Shown piece after piece: positions 8,701-17,312 of a DNA stretch of 64,000 bases. Below the pieces are notes generated by a model. That model was not told the DNA's origin, made no database searches, and worked only from the letters and a program-made list of their open reading frames with translations. This DNA is from Eubacterium sp. Its GTDB lineage: Bacteria; Bacillota; Clostridia; Lachnospirales; Lachnospiraceae. Both the position numbers and the translations under genes were made by a program. The stretch covers positions 186,001 to 250,000 of the forward strand of contig JAFVGA010000006.1 of the NCBI GenBank assembly GCA_017475235.1, given 5' to 3'. Every line of letters starts with the position of its first letter. The first letter of the stretch is position 1.

Positions 8701-9885
8701 TTATTTAATCTTTTTGCTTTTTTTAACTTTAGACCATTTTCCGTAAACGTAAACTCCGCCATAACTCTTAGCGCCCTTTACTCTTACGTAGTATTTTTTC
8801 TTCTTCTTTAGGCCTTTGATTGTAAGCGAAGTCTTCTTAGTATACTTAGTCTTAAGACCTTTCTTGAAGTTCTTCTTAAGTGCTGCCTGTACGCAATATT
8901 TCTTAGCGCCAGATGCTTTATACTTAACTGTTAATTTCTTCTTAGCAACTTTTACTTTCTTAATCTTAGCTTTTGCAGCTCCAGCGGCCTTTGTTCCAGC
9001 TAGAACCTTGAAGTCTTTAACTTCAACTTCACCAGACATATTGTTCTCATCTTTGAACTCTTTCAAGAATGGACCAAATGCCATCTTAATACCCATTGTT
9101 GCTGAACTCTTCTTTTTCTGATAATCAGCTTTTTCACTAGGAACTAGAACTTTCATAGTAACGTTAACATAGTCTGAATTTCTACTATCCATAGCGATTA
9201 GGTTATTGAAATCTTTAGTCTTAGTCATAACATTCTTTCCTGCATATGTAGCTGACATTCCCTGTACATGAAGAGCTGCTCCTTCAGAATCTAGGTTATC
9301 ATAAGCTTTGATGTGGAAATGTTTAACATAGTTATACTTTCCAGTACCCTCTGTGTAGTGACATGGTTTGCCTTCCCAGTTCTTTACATCCTTAAGAACT
9401 GTTGTGTCATCACACTTAGTAATCTCGTTCTGTAGAGTACTCTTAATCTTGAAAGATACTGTATAGTAACGGCCTCTTTCAACTGGAACTACTTTAGTTG
9501 TTGTAACACCCCAAGGGTTAGAAGCAACAGCTTCACCTGTCATTGGGTTGTAGATAGCACTCCAACCAGTACTTGTAACGTCAAGTACATAGTTATCAGG
9601 CTTAGCAGTCTTGAATTTAGCACACTCACCATATGTATAGAATGCATCTAATTTACCCTTAGCATTCTGAACAGCAGTCTTATCTGCTTTAGTGTTCCAA
9701 ACCTGGTGAGCTTTCTTAAGTTCGTTCTCCCACTCAGCTTTGTCTTCAGCATTGTTTCCGTGGATTGAGTATGAACCCCAACCCTTTCCTGCTGAAACAT
9801 CAGTACCTTGATTCTGGGCAGTAATAATGCCTGACAATCCCAATACTAGTGTTAAACTTAGTACAATTGCAATAATTTTTTTCAT
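8701..9885 (-). CDS. Secreted protein with lysine-rich Fn3-like C-terminus
   Basis: A 394-residue exported protein. The signal peptide MKKIIAIVLSLTLVLGLSG is followed by a beta-rich central region resembling a carbohydrate-binding module (residues about 90-290). A lysine-rich fibronectin-III-like end follows (KKYCVQAALKKNFKKGLKTK, then KKKYYVRVKGAKSYGGVYVY). The start at 9885 has AAGGAG 9 bases upstream; the open frame extends 24 codons further but that part is not signal-like. The same C-terminal module recurs at 27850 and 57371. The function is unknown; a cell-wall or polysaccharide-associated role is inferred. Confidence 0.75.
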   Translation of the reverse strand: MKKIIAIVLSLTLVLGLSGIITAQNQGTDVSAGKGWGSYSIHGNNAEDKAEWENELKKAHQVWNTKADKTAVQNAKGKLDAFYTYGECAKFKTAKPDNYVLDVTSTGWSAIYNPMTGEAVASNPWGVTTTKVVPVERGRYYTVSFKIKSTLQNEITKCDDTTVLKDVKNWEGKPCHYTEGTGKYNYVKHFHIKAYDNLDSEGAALHVQGMSATYAGKNVMTKTKDFNNLIAMDSRNSDYVNVTMKVLVPSEKADYQKKKSSATMGIKMAFGPFLKEFKDENNMSGEVEVKDFKVLAGTKAAGAAKAKIKKVKVAKKKLTVKYKASGAKKYCVQAALKKNFKKGLKTKYTKKTSLTIKGLKKKKKYYVRVKGAKSYGGVYVYGKWSKVKKSKKIK

Positions 9886-9922
9886 TTTGAAAATCTCCTT
9901 TTCTTTAAATTCGCTACTTATA

Positions 9923-9931
9923 AATATAGCA
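9923..9931 (-). promoter_or_regulatory. Extended -10 of the secreted-protein gene
   Basis: The reverse strand reads TGCTATATT just after the ruvB stop codon, 38 bases before ATG at 9885, so this gene can be transcribed separately from ruvAB. Confidence 0.55.
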
Positions 9932-9934
9932 ATT

Positions 9935-10933
9935 TTATTGTTCTTTTTCAATACCAAGATGCTTGTATGCTAGGTCTGTAGCCACCCTTCCACTCTTAGT
10001 TCTTTGGATAAATCCATTCTGAATTAAGTATGGTTCATATACGTCTTCTAGAGTACCTGCGTCTTCGCCGATAGCTGCAGCAATGGTATCAATTCCAACT
10101 GGTCCGCCATTGAATAAATTAATGATTGTCTCTAGAATAGTCCTATCGCCTTTATCCAATCCTAGCTTATCAACATCCAATTTATCGAGTGCATCGTTCG
10201 CTACGTCTTTAGTGATAACACCGTCATATTTGACTTGTGCAAAATCCCTAACTCTCTTTAGAAGTCTATTCGCAAGTCTTGGTGTTCCACGAGATCTCTT
10301 AGCAAGTTCTAATGCACCTTCATCATCAATCTTTACGTCCAACTTTTCTGCTGATTTGATGATTATTTGTTTGAGTTCATCCACCGAGTAAAACTGAAGT
10401 CTGTCAATAACTCCAAATCTATCTCTTAATGGAGCCGTTAAGAGGCCTGCTCTTGTAGTTGCTCCTATCAAAGTGAATTTTGGAAGATTTAGTCTTATCG
10501 ATCTAGCTCCCTGTCCTTTACCAATCATAATGTCGATTGAGTAGTCTTCCATAGCTGGATATAAGACTTCTTCCACCTGTCTATTAAGTCTGTGAATCTC
10601 ATCAACAAACAAAATATCGTTCTCTTGAAGCCCATTTAAGATGGCTGCCATCTCTCCAGGCTTTTCAATAGCCGGTCCACTTGTTACTTTAATGTTAACC
10701 CCCATTTGTAATGCAATTATGAGTGCCAACGTAGTCTTTCCAAGCCCTGGAGGACCATAAAATAGCACGTGATCAAGAGGCTCATTTCTGTTTTTTGCAG
10801 CCTCAATATAAATCTTAATTTTGTCTTTAATGGCATCCTGTCCCACATAATCATCAAGACTCTGTGGTCTTAAACCTTTGTCTATCACCTTGTCTTCTGA
10901 GGTGACATCTGTTTTGATAATTCTCTTTGACAT
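9935..10933 (-). CDS. ruvB: Holliday junction branch-migration ATPase RuvB
   Basis: 332 residues with Walker A ([14 protein letters not shown]), Walker B ([11 protein letters not shown]), sensor I (IGATTRAG) and a winged-helix C-terminus. RuvB is the hexameric motor that drives branch migration of Holliday junctions with RuvA. It follows ruvA by 10 bases. Length and motifs are standard. Confidence 0.97.
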   Translation of the reverse strand: MSKRIIKTDVTSEDKVIDKGLRPQSLDDYVGQDAIKDKIKIYIEAAKNRNEPLDHVLFYGPPGLGKTTLALIIALQMGVNIKVTSGPAIEKPGEMAAILNGLQENDILFVDEIHRLNRQVEEVLYPAMEDYSIDIMIGKGQGARSIRLNLPKFTLIGATTRAGLLTAPLRDRFGVIDRLQFYSVDELKQIIIKSAEKLDVKIDDEGALELAKRSRGTPRLANRLLKRVRDFAQVKYDGVITKDVANDALDKLDVDKLGLDKGDRTILETIINLFNGGPVGIDTIAAAIGEDAGTLEDVYEPYLIQNGFIQRTKSGRVATDLAYKHLGIEKEQ

Positions 10934-10943
10934 ATCTTATCCT

Positions 10944-11531
10944 TTAACTTAAATTTGCTAACGCAATCTTCAATATATCTTCTTCGCTCATTTCATCAGT
11001 AATATCTAACTTCTTCATCGTTGATACAACTTCTGTCTTTGAATATCCAAGTCCAATTAACGCTTCAATCACATCATTTGTTGATTCATTATCTACATTT
11101 GGAGCGTCCCCTTCGAAGGTCTCGACACCCTCTATCTCAATCTTATCCTTAAGTTCAAGAACAACTCGCTCTGCAGTTTTTGCTCCAATACCTGGCGCAT
11201 TTGCAATAGTTTTTGCATCGCCACTTACAATAGACATCTTAAGCATATCGCCTGGACAAGTTGTAAGGATAGCTAACGCACCTTTTGGGCCAACTTTGTT
11301 AACAGTCAAAAGAAGTTTAAACATCTCAAGGTTCTCTCGTTTTAGAAAACCATAAAGCTGCATCGTGTCTTCTTTTACATTAAAGTAAGTATGGATTTTG
11401 ACTTCTTCGCCCTCGCCCATAACACTTAAGTCATCATTTGTCATGAACACAGAAAGGCCAATGCCATTGTTATCCACAATTACTTTTTCTGTATCAACAT
11501 ATTCAACTATTCCTGAAACATATGAAATCAT
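10944..11531 (-). CDS. ruvA: Holliday junction DNA-binding protein RuvA
   Basis: 195 residues. The OB-fold N-terminus (MISYVSGIVEYVDTEKVIVD), the helix-hairpin-helix APGIGAKTAERVVLELKDK and the C-terminal RuvB-binding domain are in order. RuvA forms a tetramer that holds the four-way junction. It is in an operon with ruvB, downstream of two small membrane-protein genes. Confidence 0.97.
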   Translation of the reverse strand: MISYVSGIVEYVDTEKVIVDNNGIGLSVFMTNDDLSVMGEGEEVKIHTYFNVKEDTMQLYGFLKRENLEMFKLLLTVNKVGPKGALAILTTCPGDMLKMSIVSGDAKTIANAPGIGAKTAERVVLELKDKIEIEGVETFEGDAPNVDNESTNDVIEALIGLGYSKTEVVSTMKKLDITDEMSEEDILKIALANLS

Positions 11532-11540
11532 TATTTTCTC

Positions 11541-12044
11541 CTATTGTTTCAATATCTTTTTACAAAGCACACTCGTGCGTTCGTATAATACTTTCGCTAG
11601 TAATCCAATGACTAATCCAGTTATAATTCCGACAATCATTAGGATTGGCATATAATAAACGATGCTGTAATTATCGACTAGAATCATTGCGACAATTATC
11701 TGTCCAACGTTGTGGAAGAATCCGCCAAAGATTGATGCTGTAATAATCGAAAAGCCAAATACCTTCTTTATAATAATCATCACAGTCAAACTTACGAATG
11801 CTCCAGCCAATGCAAATGTAATACTGAACAAATTACCAAACAATAACCCAACAATTACTATTCTAACCACATCAACTATTATTGCGCTCTCAGCGTTTAA
11901 CAAATACAAAGCCAAAACTACTGCTATATTTGCAAGTCCTAGTTTTGCTCCTGGAACTCCAATTGATGGAATGAATGTTTCCACATAACTTAGCAATATA
12001 GCAAACGCGCTAAACAATGAAATTACTGAAATCTTTCTTGCCAT
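11541..12044 (-). CDS. Gx transporter / heptaprenyl-diphosphate synthase component I-like membrane protein
   Basis: About 167 residues, mostly hydrophobic with about five helices. The N-terminus (ARKISVISLFSAFAILLSYVETFIPSIGVPGAKLGLANI) matches the HepS/Gx-transporter family (PF07456), an ECF-transporter S-component-like fold. Members often stand beside NusG-domain-II and ApbE/Rnf genes in Firmicutes. The ligand is unproven. ATG 12044 is preferred (GAGGTG four bases before). A GTG four codons upstream is possible. Confidence 0.8.
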   Translation of the reverse strand: MARKISVISLFSAFAILLSYVETFIPSIGVPGAKLGLANIAVVLALYLLNAESAIIVDVVRIVIVGLLFGNLFSITFALAGAFVSLTVMIIIKKVFGFSIITASIFGGFFHNVGQIIVAMILVDNYSIVYYMPILMIVGIITGLVIGLLAKVLYERTSVLCKKILKQ

Positions 12045-12052
12045 ATCACACC

Positions 12053-12442
12053 TCACTTCGCCTCAGCATCAACAGCTTTTTCTTCGTTGGAATCAATAGT
12101 TACAACTACATTATGAGGTAGACAGATGATTGACTCATCATTTTTTGATATAGCACCTTTGTCTACGCATATTTTATCTGGACAGTCCGCATCCAAAACA
12201 CGAGCTTTTCCATCTTTTATTACAAGTAAGTTATATCCTCTTTTTGTCTCAATAAAGTATTCTTGATCTATTTCTAAGTCAAAAGTTTTTGTTAGTTTTT
12301 CGTTTACATATACTTTTACGTATTTGCCTTTGTCTTCGACAAAGACTCTGACACAAACAAATAAGATGACTGCTATAAGGATTAAAATCAAAACAGCAAT
12401 TATTTCTTTCTTTCGACTTTTAAATATGTTTTTATTATCCAT
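12053..12442 (-). CDS. NusG domain II membrane-anchored protein
   Basis: 129 residues with one N-terminal membrane helix (IIAVLILILIAVILFVCVRVF). An extracellular NusG-domain-II fold follows, ending with the family motif ADCPDKICVDKGAISKND...ICLPHNVVVTI and its two conserved cysteines. Despite the name it has no transcription role. In Firmicutes it commonly neighbours HepS-like, ApbE and flavin-linked electron-transfer genes, as here. A role in extracytoplasmic redox chemistry is inferred. Its stop overlaps the possible GTG start of the next gene. Confidence 0.85.
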   Translation of the reverse strand: MDNKNIFKSRKKEIIAVLILILIAVILFVCVRVFVEDKGKYVKVYVNEKLTKTFDLEIDQEYFIETKRGYNLLVIKDGKARVLDADCPDKICVDKGAISKNDESIICLPHNVVVTIDSNEEKAVDAEAK

Positions 12443-12498
12443 AAATAACCGATTCTCACTCGTTTCTAAAGGGTTAGAACGAATGTTTACCCTTGCTA

Positions 12499-12527
12499 AT
12501 TATACTATATTAAATATATGAATACAA
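12499..12527 (-). promoter_or_regulatory. Promoter of the NusG-II/HepS/ruvAB operon
   Basis: Reverse strand TTGTAT (12522-12527), 17 bases, TATAAT (12499-12504). It is divergent from apbE. Confidence 0.5.
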
Positions 12528-12540
12528 ACTGATTTTATTG

Positions 12541-12549
12541 TGTTATTAT
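12541..12549 (+). promoter_or_regulatory. Extended -10 of apbE
   Basis: TGTTATTAT, 30 bases before the apbE start. The resulting short leader carries AAGGAG. Confidence 0.5.
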
Positions 12550-12579
12550 AGATGAAAATGGGTGATTAAGGAGTTTAAA

Positions 12580-13584
12580 ATGAAACGTTTAATTAGCTTA
12601 ATATTGGTAGTTTCTGTATTAATTACTTGCACTTCATGTGGCGTTAAAAAGGACGAAAATAAGCCATATTCGGCCTCATTTAAGTGCTTTGACACTATAG
12701 TTTCACTAAAAGTGTTAGACAATATAAGATCAAAAGATTTTGAAGAAGTTCGCAAAGTATTTATGTCGAGATGCAATCAGTACGATGACAAGTTCAGCAA
12801 GACTAGATTCGGAAGTTTTGTAAAGAAACTTAATAAAAACAAGTTCTTCTCAGCTGACAAAGAATGTATAGAAATACTAAAAGATTCCATTAAATACAGT
12901 AACCTTACTGATGGTAACTTTGACATAACTGTTTCCCCTATCGTTGATCTATGGGGTATCGATACTAGTCATTTTAAGATTCCTAATAAATTAAAAATTA
13001 AAAAATACTTAAATTTAGTTGATTATAAACAAATACATTTCGATAACAATACTGTCCATCTCACTAAAGCTGGTTCAATTGATTTGGGTGCTATCGCCAA
13101 AGGTAACGTAACAGACAAAATGGTTGAACTACTAAAATATATGAAAGTTAAATCAGCAATTATTGATATGGGTGGTAATATATATGCTATTGGTTCAAAA
13201 GACGGAAAGCCATTCAATGTTGGTATACACAAGCCTTTCAGCAATGGCGAATTAAGTGCTACTGTTAAGATTAAAGATTCGGCAGTAATAACTGCTGGAA
13301 TTGACAAAAGATATAAAAAACGTAACGGAAAAATTTATCCACATATAATAGATCCAAAGACAGGTTATCCAATTGATAATGATTTGAACTCAGTTACGGT
13401 TATTTCCAAAAATGCTACTGCCGCTGATGCGCTGAGCACAGGATTTATGGTTATGCGTCTTGAGAAAGGATTGAAGTTAGCCAATAAAACAAAGGAAATT
13501 GAAGCTGTGTTTATTGATAAAGATAACAAGCTTCACCTAACAGATGGATTAAAACAAGATGGTAAAAATATTACTCTAAAATAA
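12580..13584 (+). CDS. apbE: FAD:protein FMN transferase (ApbE), lipoprotein
   Basis: About 334 residues. A lipoprotein signal (RLISLILVVSVLITCTSCG) is followed by the ApbE fold: IDLGAIAKGNVTDKMVELL, IIDMGGNIYAIG and YPHIIDPKTGYPI ... ATAADALSTGF. ApbE transfers FMN from FAD to a threonine in target proteins on the outer membrane face, here most likely RnfG and RnfD encoded by the convergent operon. The ATG at 12580 has AAGGAG six bases upstream; the open frame extends six codons further without support. Confidence 0.95.
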   Translation: MKRLISLILVVSVLITCTSCGVKKDENKPYSASFKCFDTIVSLKVLDNIRSKDFEEVRKVFMSRCNQYDDKFSKTRFGSFVKKLNKNKFFSADKECIEILKDSIKYSNLTDGNFDITVSPIVDLWGIDTSHFKIPNKLKIKKYLNLVDYKQIHFDNNTVHLTKAGSIDLGAIAKGNVTDKMVELLKYMKVKSAIIDMGGNIYAIGSKDGKPFNVGIHKPFSNGELSATVKIKDSAVITAGIDKRYKKRNGKIYPHIIDPKTGYPIDNDLNSVTVISKNATAADALSTGFMVMRLEKGLKLANKTKEIEAVFIDKDNKLHLTDGLKQDGKNITLK

Positions 13585-13617
13585 AAAAGAATCTCTCGAA
13601 AGAGAGATTCTTTTTTT
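13584..13617. terminator. Bidirectional terminator between apbE and rnfB
   Basis: AAAAAGAATCTCTC, a GAAA tetraloop and GAGAGATTCTTTTT form a strong hairpin with A and T runs on both sides. Confidence 0.92.
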
Positions 13618-14422
13618 ATACTTTTTCAATCGTTTTCCTTGGGCACTTCTGTGCGCATAAGCCACACTTCTTACATTTGTTCTGATCTATTAAAGCAAGG
13701 TTATCAATCATTGTTATTGCGTCGAAGTTACAAGTCTTCTCACAAAGCGAACAACCAATACATCCAACCTCACATTCATCCATAACTGCTTTGCCTCTAA
13801 GATGGTTGTTACATTTAACAAAATACTGTGCGTCAAAACGTTCTATAGTAATTAGTTTCTTTGGACAAACTTTTTCACACATTCCACATGCTTTACATTT
13901 ATCTCTATCAACAACCGCTACACCATTCTCTATATGGATAGCATCAAACTCACAAACTTTTACACAACTTCCCATTCCTAGACAACCAAACTCACAAGCT
14001 TTCGCGCCTCCTCCAGGAATAGCTGTTGTATCAGTACATGATTCATTACCGAAGTAATTGTATTTATTGTTTGTTTTGTCGCAGTCACCGTTACAGTGGA
14101 CAACAGCAACTTTTTTAACAATGTCAGCTTCTATGCCCATTATCTCGCCAACTCTTTTTGCAACTGGCGCTCCACCGACTGGACATTGAGCAACACCTGC
14201 TTCGCCGTCCACGATTGCTTTGGCGTAGCCGTCACAACCTGGGTATCCACAACCACCGCAGTTGTTTCCAGGAAGTGCTTCGCGAACTTCAAGTTCTTTT
14301 TCATTCACTTCAATCGCAAATACCTTGCCAGCGATACCAAGAACTATTCCGATTATTAATCCGACTCCTCCAACTACACAAACTGCTAAGAGGATTCCTT
14401 GAATTGTAGTTAAACCAATCAT
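13616..14422 (-). CDS. rnfB: Rnf complex subunit B
   Basis: 268 residues. An N-terminal membrane helix precedes the Fe-S motif NNCGGCGYPGCDGYAKA. Then come a cysteine-rich middle and three ferredoxin-type clusters: CKACGMCEKVCPKK, CIGCSLCEKTC and CKKCGLCAQKCPRK. RnfB is thought to receive electrons from ferredoxin and pass them into the Rnf complex, which pumps Na+ or H+ and reduces NAD+. It is last in the rnfCDGEAB operon. Confidence 0.96.
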   Translation of the reverse strand: MIGLTTIQGILLAVCVVGGVGLIIGIVLGIAGKVFAIEVNEKELEVREALPGNNCGGCGYPGCDGYAKAIVDGEAGVAQCPVGGAPVAKRVGEIMGIEADIVKKVAVVHCNGDCDKTNNKYNYFGNESCTDTTAIPGGGAKACEFGCLGMGSCVKVCEFDAIHIENGVAVVDRDKCKACGMCEKVCPKKLITIERFDAQYFVKCNNHLRGKAVMDECEVGCIGCSLCEKTCNFDAITMIDNLALIDQNKCKKCGLCAQKCPRKTIEKV

Positions 14423-14431
14423 ATAACCCTC

Positions 14432-15007
14432 CTAAATTAATCCTGTAAATCCAGAGAATGCAATCGCCATCAAGCCTGATGCAATTAGAACCATCGGAGT
14501 TCCCTTGAATGCATTTGGAACATTGTTGTTTTCTGATCTCTCACGAATTCCTGCAAGGATAACAATCGCAATCAAAAAACCAATCGCTGTTCCAAACGAA
14601 CAGAACATACTCTCTATAAAACTATACTTCTTATCTATGTTTGAAATTGCAACACCTAGTACTGCACAGTTTGTAGTGATAAGTGGCAAGTAAACGCCTA
14701 GTGCCTGGTACAAAGGCTTAATGAATTTCTTCAAAATCATTTCAACCAACTGAACCAATGCAGCTATAACTAGAATGAAAACAATTGTCTGCAAATACTC
14801 AACCTTATATGGTTTAAGTATTCCATAGTAAATTCCATACGTCACCGCCGAAGCAATCATAATAACAAATATAACTGCTCCACCCATTCCAGCTGCTGTG
14901 TTAGTTTTCTTTGAAACACCAATAAAAGGACAAAGACCTAAAAACTGACTTAACACTACATTATTAACAAGCGCTGCCGCCAAAGCAATCAATAATAAAT
15001 TACCCAT
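14432..15007 (-). CDS. rnfA: Rnf complex subunit A
   Basis: 191 residues, six membrane helices, beginning MGNLLLIALAAALVNNVVLS with the family motif QFLGLCPFIGVS and its conserved cysteine. RnfA and RnfE form a pseudo-symmetric membrane pair holding a Fe-S cluster. The start directly follows the rnfE stop. Confidence 0.96.
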   Translation of the reverse strand: MGNLLLIALAAALVNNVVLSQFLGLCPFIGVSKKTNTAAGMGGAVIFVIMIASAVTYGIYYGILKPYKVEYLQTIVFILVIAALVQLVEMILKKFIKPLYQALGVYLPLITTNCAVLGVAISNIDKKYSFIESMFCSFGTAIGFLIAIVILAGIRERSENNNVPNAFKGTPMVLIASGLMAIAFSGFTGLI

Positions 15008-15697
15008 TTAAATCTCCTCCTTTTCTTCTTTTTCGCAGTTGTCGTAATCATTTCCACAACCACTACATCCAGCACAACCTTGCTCACATTTTAGTTTGCG
15101 AGGTTTCTTACCATGTTTTGCTCTGATGTAGTTTTGCACCGCAATAATAACAGCTAGAACAAAGAACGCTCCAGGTGCCATTACAAATATATTGATACCA
15201 TCCCAATGAGGAATGCTATATCCAAGAATTGTTCCTGCGCCAATGATTTCTCTGAAGGCGCCAAGAATTGTTAGGGCAAATGTAAATCCAATACCCATTC
15301 CAATTCCATCCATAAATGATAGTCCTACACTATTCTTAGATGCGTAGCTTTCGGCGCGGCCAAGAATAATACAGTTAACTACGATTAGAGGAATGTAGAT
15401 TCCAAGTGCTTTGTTTAGTGTTGGCAAATATGCCTGTAACAAGAATTGTAGTATTGTTACGAAACTTGCAACTACAACAATAAAAGCTGGCACTCTTACT
15501 TTGTCTGGGATAATCTTTCGAAGCATTGAAATAACAACGTTTGAACACACAAGTACAAACAAAGTACTAACACCCATGCCAAAGCCGTTAACCATCGATG
15601 TAGTAACCGCTAGTGTTGGACACATTCCAAGTATAAGGACGAATGTTGGATTTTCTTTTAGAATTCCGTTGTAAAGTCTTTCTACATATTTATTCAT
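15008..15697 (-). CDS. rnfE: Rnf complex subunit E with cysteine-rich tail
   Basis: 229 residues, six membrane helices with NPTFVLILGMCPTLAVTTS and the conserved FREIIGAGTI. The protein ends with an unusual tail, KCEQGCAGCSGCGNDYDNC, followed by an acidic end; six cysteines lie within 19 residues after the last helix. ATG 15697 is chosen because AGGAGG stands 8 bases before it. The start overlaps the end of rnfG. Confidence 0.95.
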   Translation of the reverse strand: MNKYVERLYNGILKENPTFVLILGMCPTLAVTTSMVNGFGMGVSTLFVLVCSNVVISMLRKIIPDKVRVPAFIVVVASFVTILQFLLQAYLPTLNKALGIYIPLIVVNCIILGRAESYASKNSVGLSFMDGIGMGIGFTFALTILGAFREIIGAGTILGYSIPHWDGINIFVMAPGAFFVLAVIIAVQNYIRAKHGKKPRKLKCEQGCAGCSGCGNDYDNCEKEEKEEI

Positions 15698-16337
15698 GGT
15701 CATCACCTCCTAAGTGATTTGCACAAATCAAACATGCATCAACTCCATGTGTTACGGCATTAGAAGTTATAGTGGCTGAACTGATCGCATCCACTTGTGA
15801 CTTGTCTTCTGCCTTCTCTTTCACGTATGTGAAGAAATCAACATCTTTGCCGTAGTACTGTTTCAAAAACTCCTCGTCTTTAGCTTTCATACCAAGTCCT
15901 GGAGTCTCATTAATATCTAAGAATGAAATGCCCTTAACACTTCCATTCATGTCAACACCAACTGTCATTGTAAGTGAGCCGTTGTAGGCTTCTTCGTCGG
16001 TGACAGTTATGATATAACCTAAATCTTTTTTATTCTCATCTTTTGCAATTAACACATCAGTGATTGTAGCCTTAAACTCATTGTAAGGTTTGTACTCTAG
16101 ATCCTTTTCCTTTGCAACAACTTCTTTAGCGATGTGTTCGTTCATCTGCTTCAAATCCACTTTAACTTTTTCAGTTGATTGAACGCCTGGCATTACATTT
16201 TCGTAAGCCTCGTTCAAAGTCTTCTTTTCCTGCTCACTTCTAGCATTTGAAGTTAAATTGTAAACTGCGCCTAAAGCAAGTCCAGCCACCAAAGTGATTG
16301 CAAACAAAATGAAAATGTCTTTAATAATTCTACTCAT
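15690..16337 (-). CDS. rnfG: Rnf complex subunit G (FMN-binding)
   Basis: 215 residues. One N-terminal helix is followed by an FMN-binding domain, with the flavinylation motif DAISSATITSNAV near the C-terminus (the Thr of SAT is the expected FMN attachment site). RnfG carries covalently bound FMN on the outer membrane face. Its start directly abuts the rnfD stop and has AAGGAGGG upstream. Confidence 0.95.
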   Translation of the reverse strand: MSRIIKDIFILFAITLVAGLALGAVYNLTSNARSEQEKKTLNEAYENVMPGVQSTEKVKVDLKQMNEHIAKEVVAKEKDLEYKPYNEFKATITDVLIAKDENKKDLGYIITVTDEEAYNGSLTMTVGVDMNGSVKGISFLDINETPGLGMKAKDEEFLKQYYGKDVDFFTYVKEKAEDKSQVDAISSATITSNAVTHGVDACLICANHLGGDDHE

Positions 16338-17312
16338 CTATTTGCCCTCCTTTGTTTTTACTATGCCGAAGGCTTTAGGGAATGTAATCTTCTCAATAAT
16401 AGGAACTAGCAAGTTACAAATGATTATCGCAAAAGAAACTCCCTCTGCAGTTGAGCCAAAGACTCTTAGTAATGCGGTTAATAGTCCAAGGCAAATACCG
16501 TAGACTATCCTTCCATTCTTTGTGATAGGTGATGTGGAATAATCTGTCGCCATAAAGAACGCGCCAAATACCAATCCGCCACCGCAAATCTGCTCTGCCA
16601 AATATGTCATATCAGTTGTCTGTTTAAACAACATCATAAATATCGCAAATGAAATAATATATGTTAGTGGAATTCTTAAATCAATTATTTTCATCACTAA
16701 CAAAAAGATTGCACCAATCAAAAGTGCACAAATGCTTGTCTCACCCAGTGTTCCCGAATGTCTTCCGATAAACATATCAAAAAGTGATGTGCTTGTTGCG
16801 CCCGTAGTCTTTATCTGAGTAAGCGGCGTTGCACTAGTTACCGCATCCACTTTTGAGACGTCCGCTGGGAAGAACTTGTTCATTGGTCCAGCAAATGAAA
16901 GAACCAAGAAACATCTAGCACCAAGTGCTGGGTTCATAAAGTTTTGTCCGAGTCCGCCAAAGATCATTTTAACAATGATAATAGCAAACGCAGATCCAAC
17001 CATTGCCATCCAATAAGGCAATGTGACTGGAAGGTTAAGTGCAAGAATTAAACCTGTAACTACTGCACTTAAATCTCCAACAGTGTTTGGTCTCTTTGTA
17101 ATCTTGTTAAACAAGAATTCTGCAACCACACAAGTTGCAACACAGTATGCAACTAAAAGCATAGTTCTAATTCCATACTTTAAGCCAAACATACTTGTGT
17201 AATTAAACACAGCAAATAGTGTTGTAGGCATCAACGCAATAATCACATACAACATTACTCTCTGTGTAGTTATTCTATCTTTTACATGTGGGTTCGATGA
17301 AACATTAAACAT
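16338..17312 (-). CDS. rnfD: Rnf complex subunit D
   Basis: 324 residues, a NqrB/RnfD-type membrane protein with the conserved GGLGQNFMNPALGARCFL. The flavinylation motif is AVTSATPLTQIK (Thr of SAT). It carries FMN and forms part of the ion channel. Its ATG overlaps the rnfC stop (TAATG). Confidence 0.96.
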   Translation of the reverse strand: MFNVSSNPHVKDRITTQRVMLYVIIALMPTTLFAVFNYTSMFGLKYGIRTMLLVAYCVATCVVAEFLFNKITKRPNTVGDLSAVVTGLILALNLPVTLPYWMAMVGSAFAIIIVKMIFGGLGQNFMNPALGARCFLVLSFAGPMNKFFPADVSKVDAVTSATPLTQIKTTGATSTSLFDMFIGRHSGTLGETSICALLIGAIFLLVMKIIDLRIPLTYIISFAIFMMLFKQTTDMTYLAEQICGGGLVFGAFFMATDYSTSPITKNGRIVYGICLGLLTALLRVFGSTAEGVSFAIIICNLLVPIIEKITFPKAFGIVKTKEGK

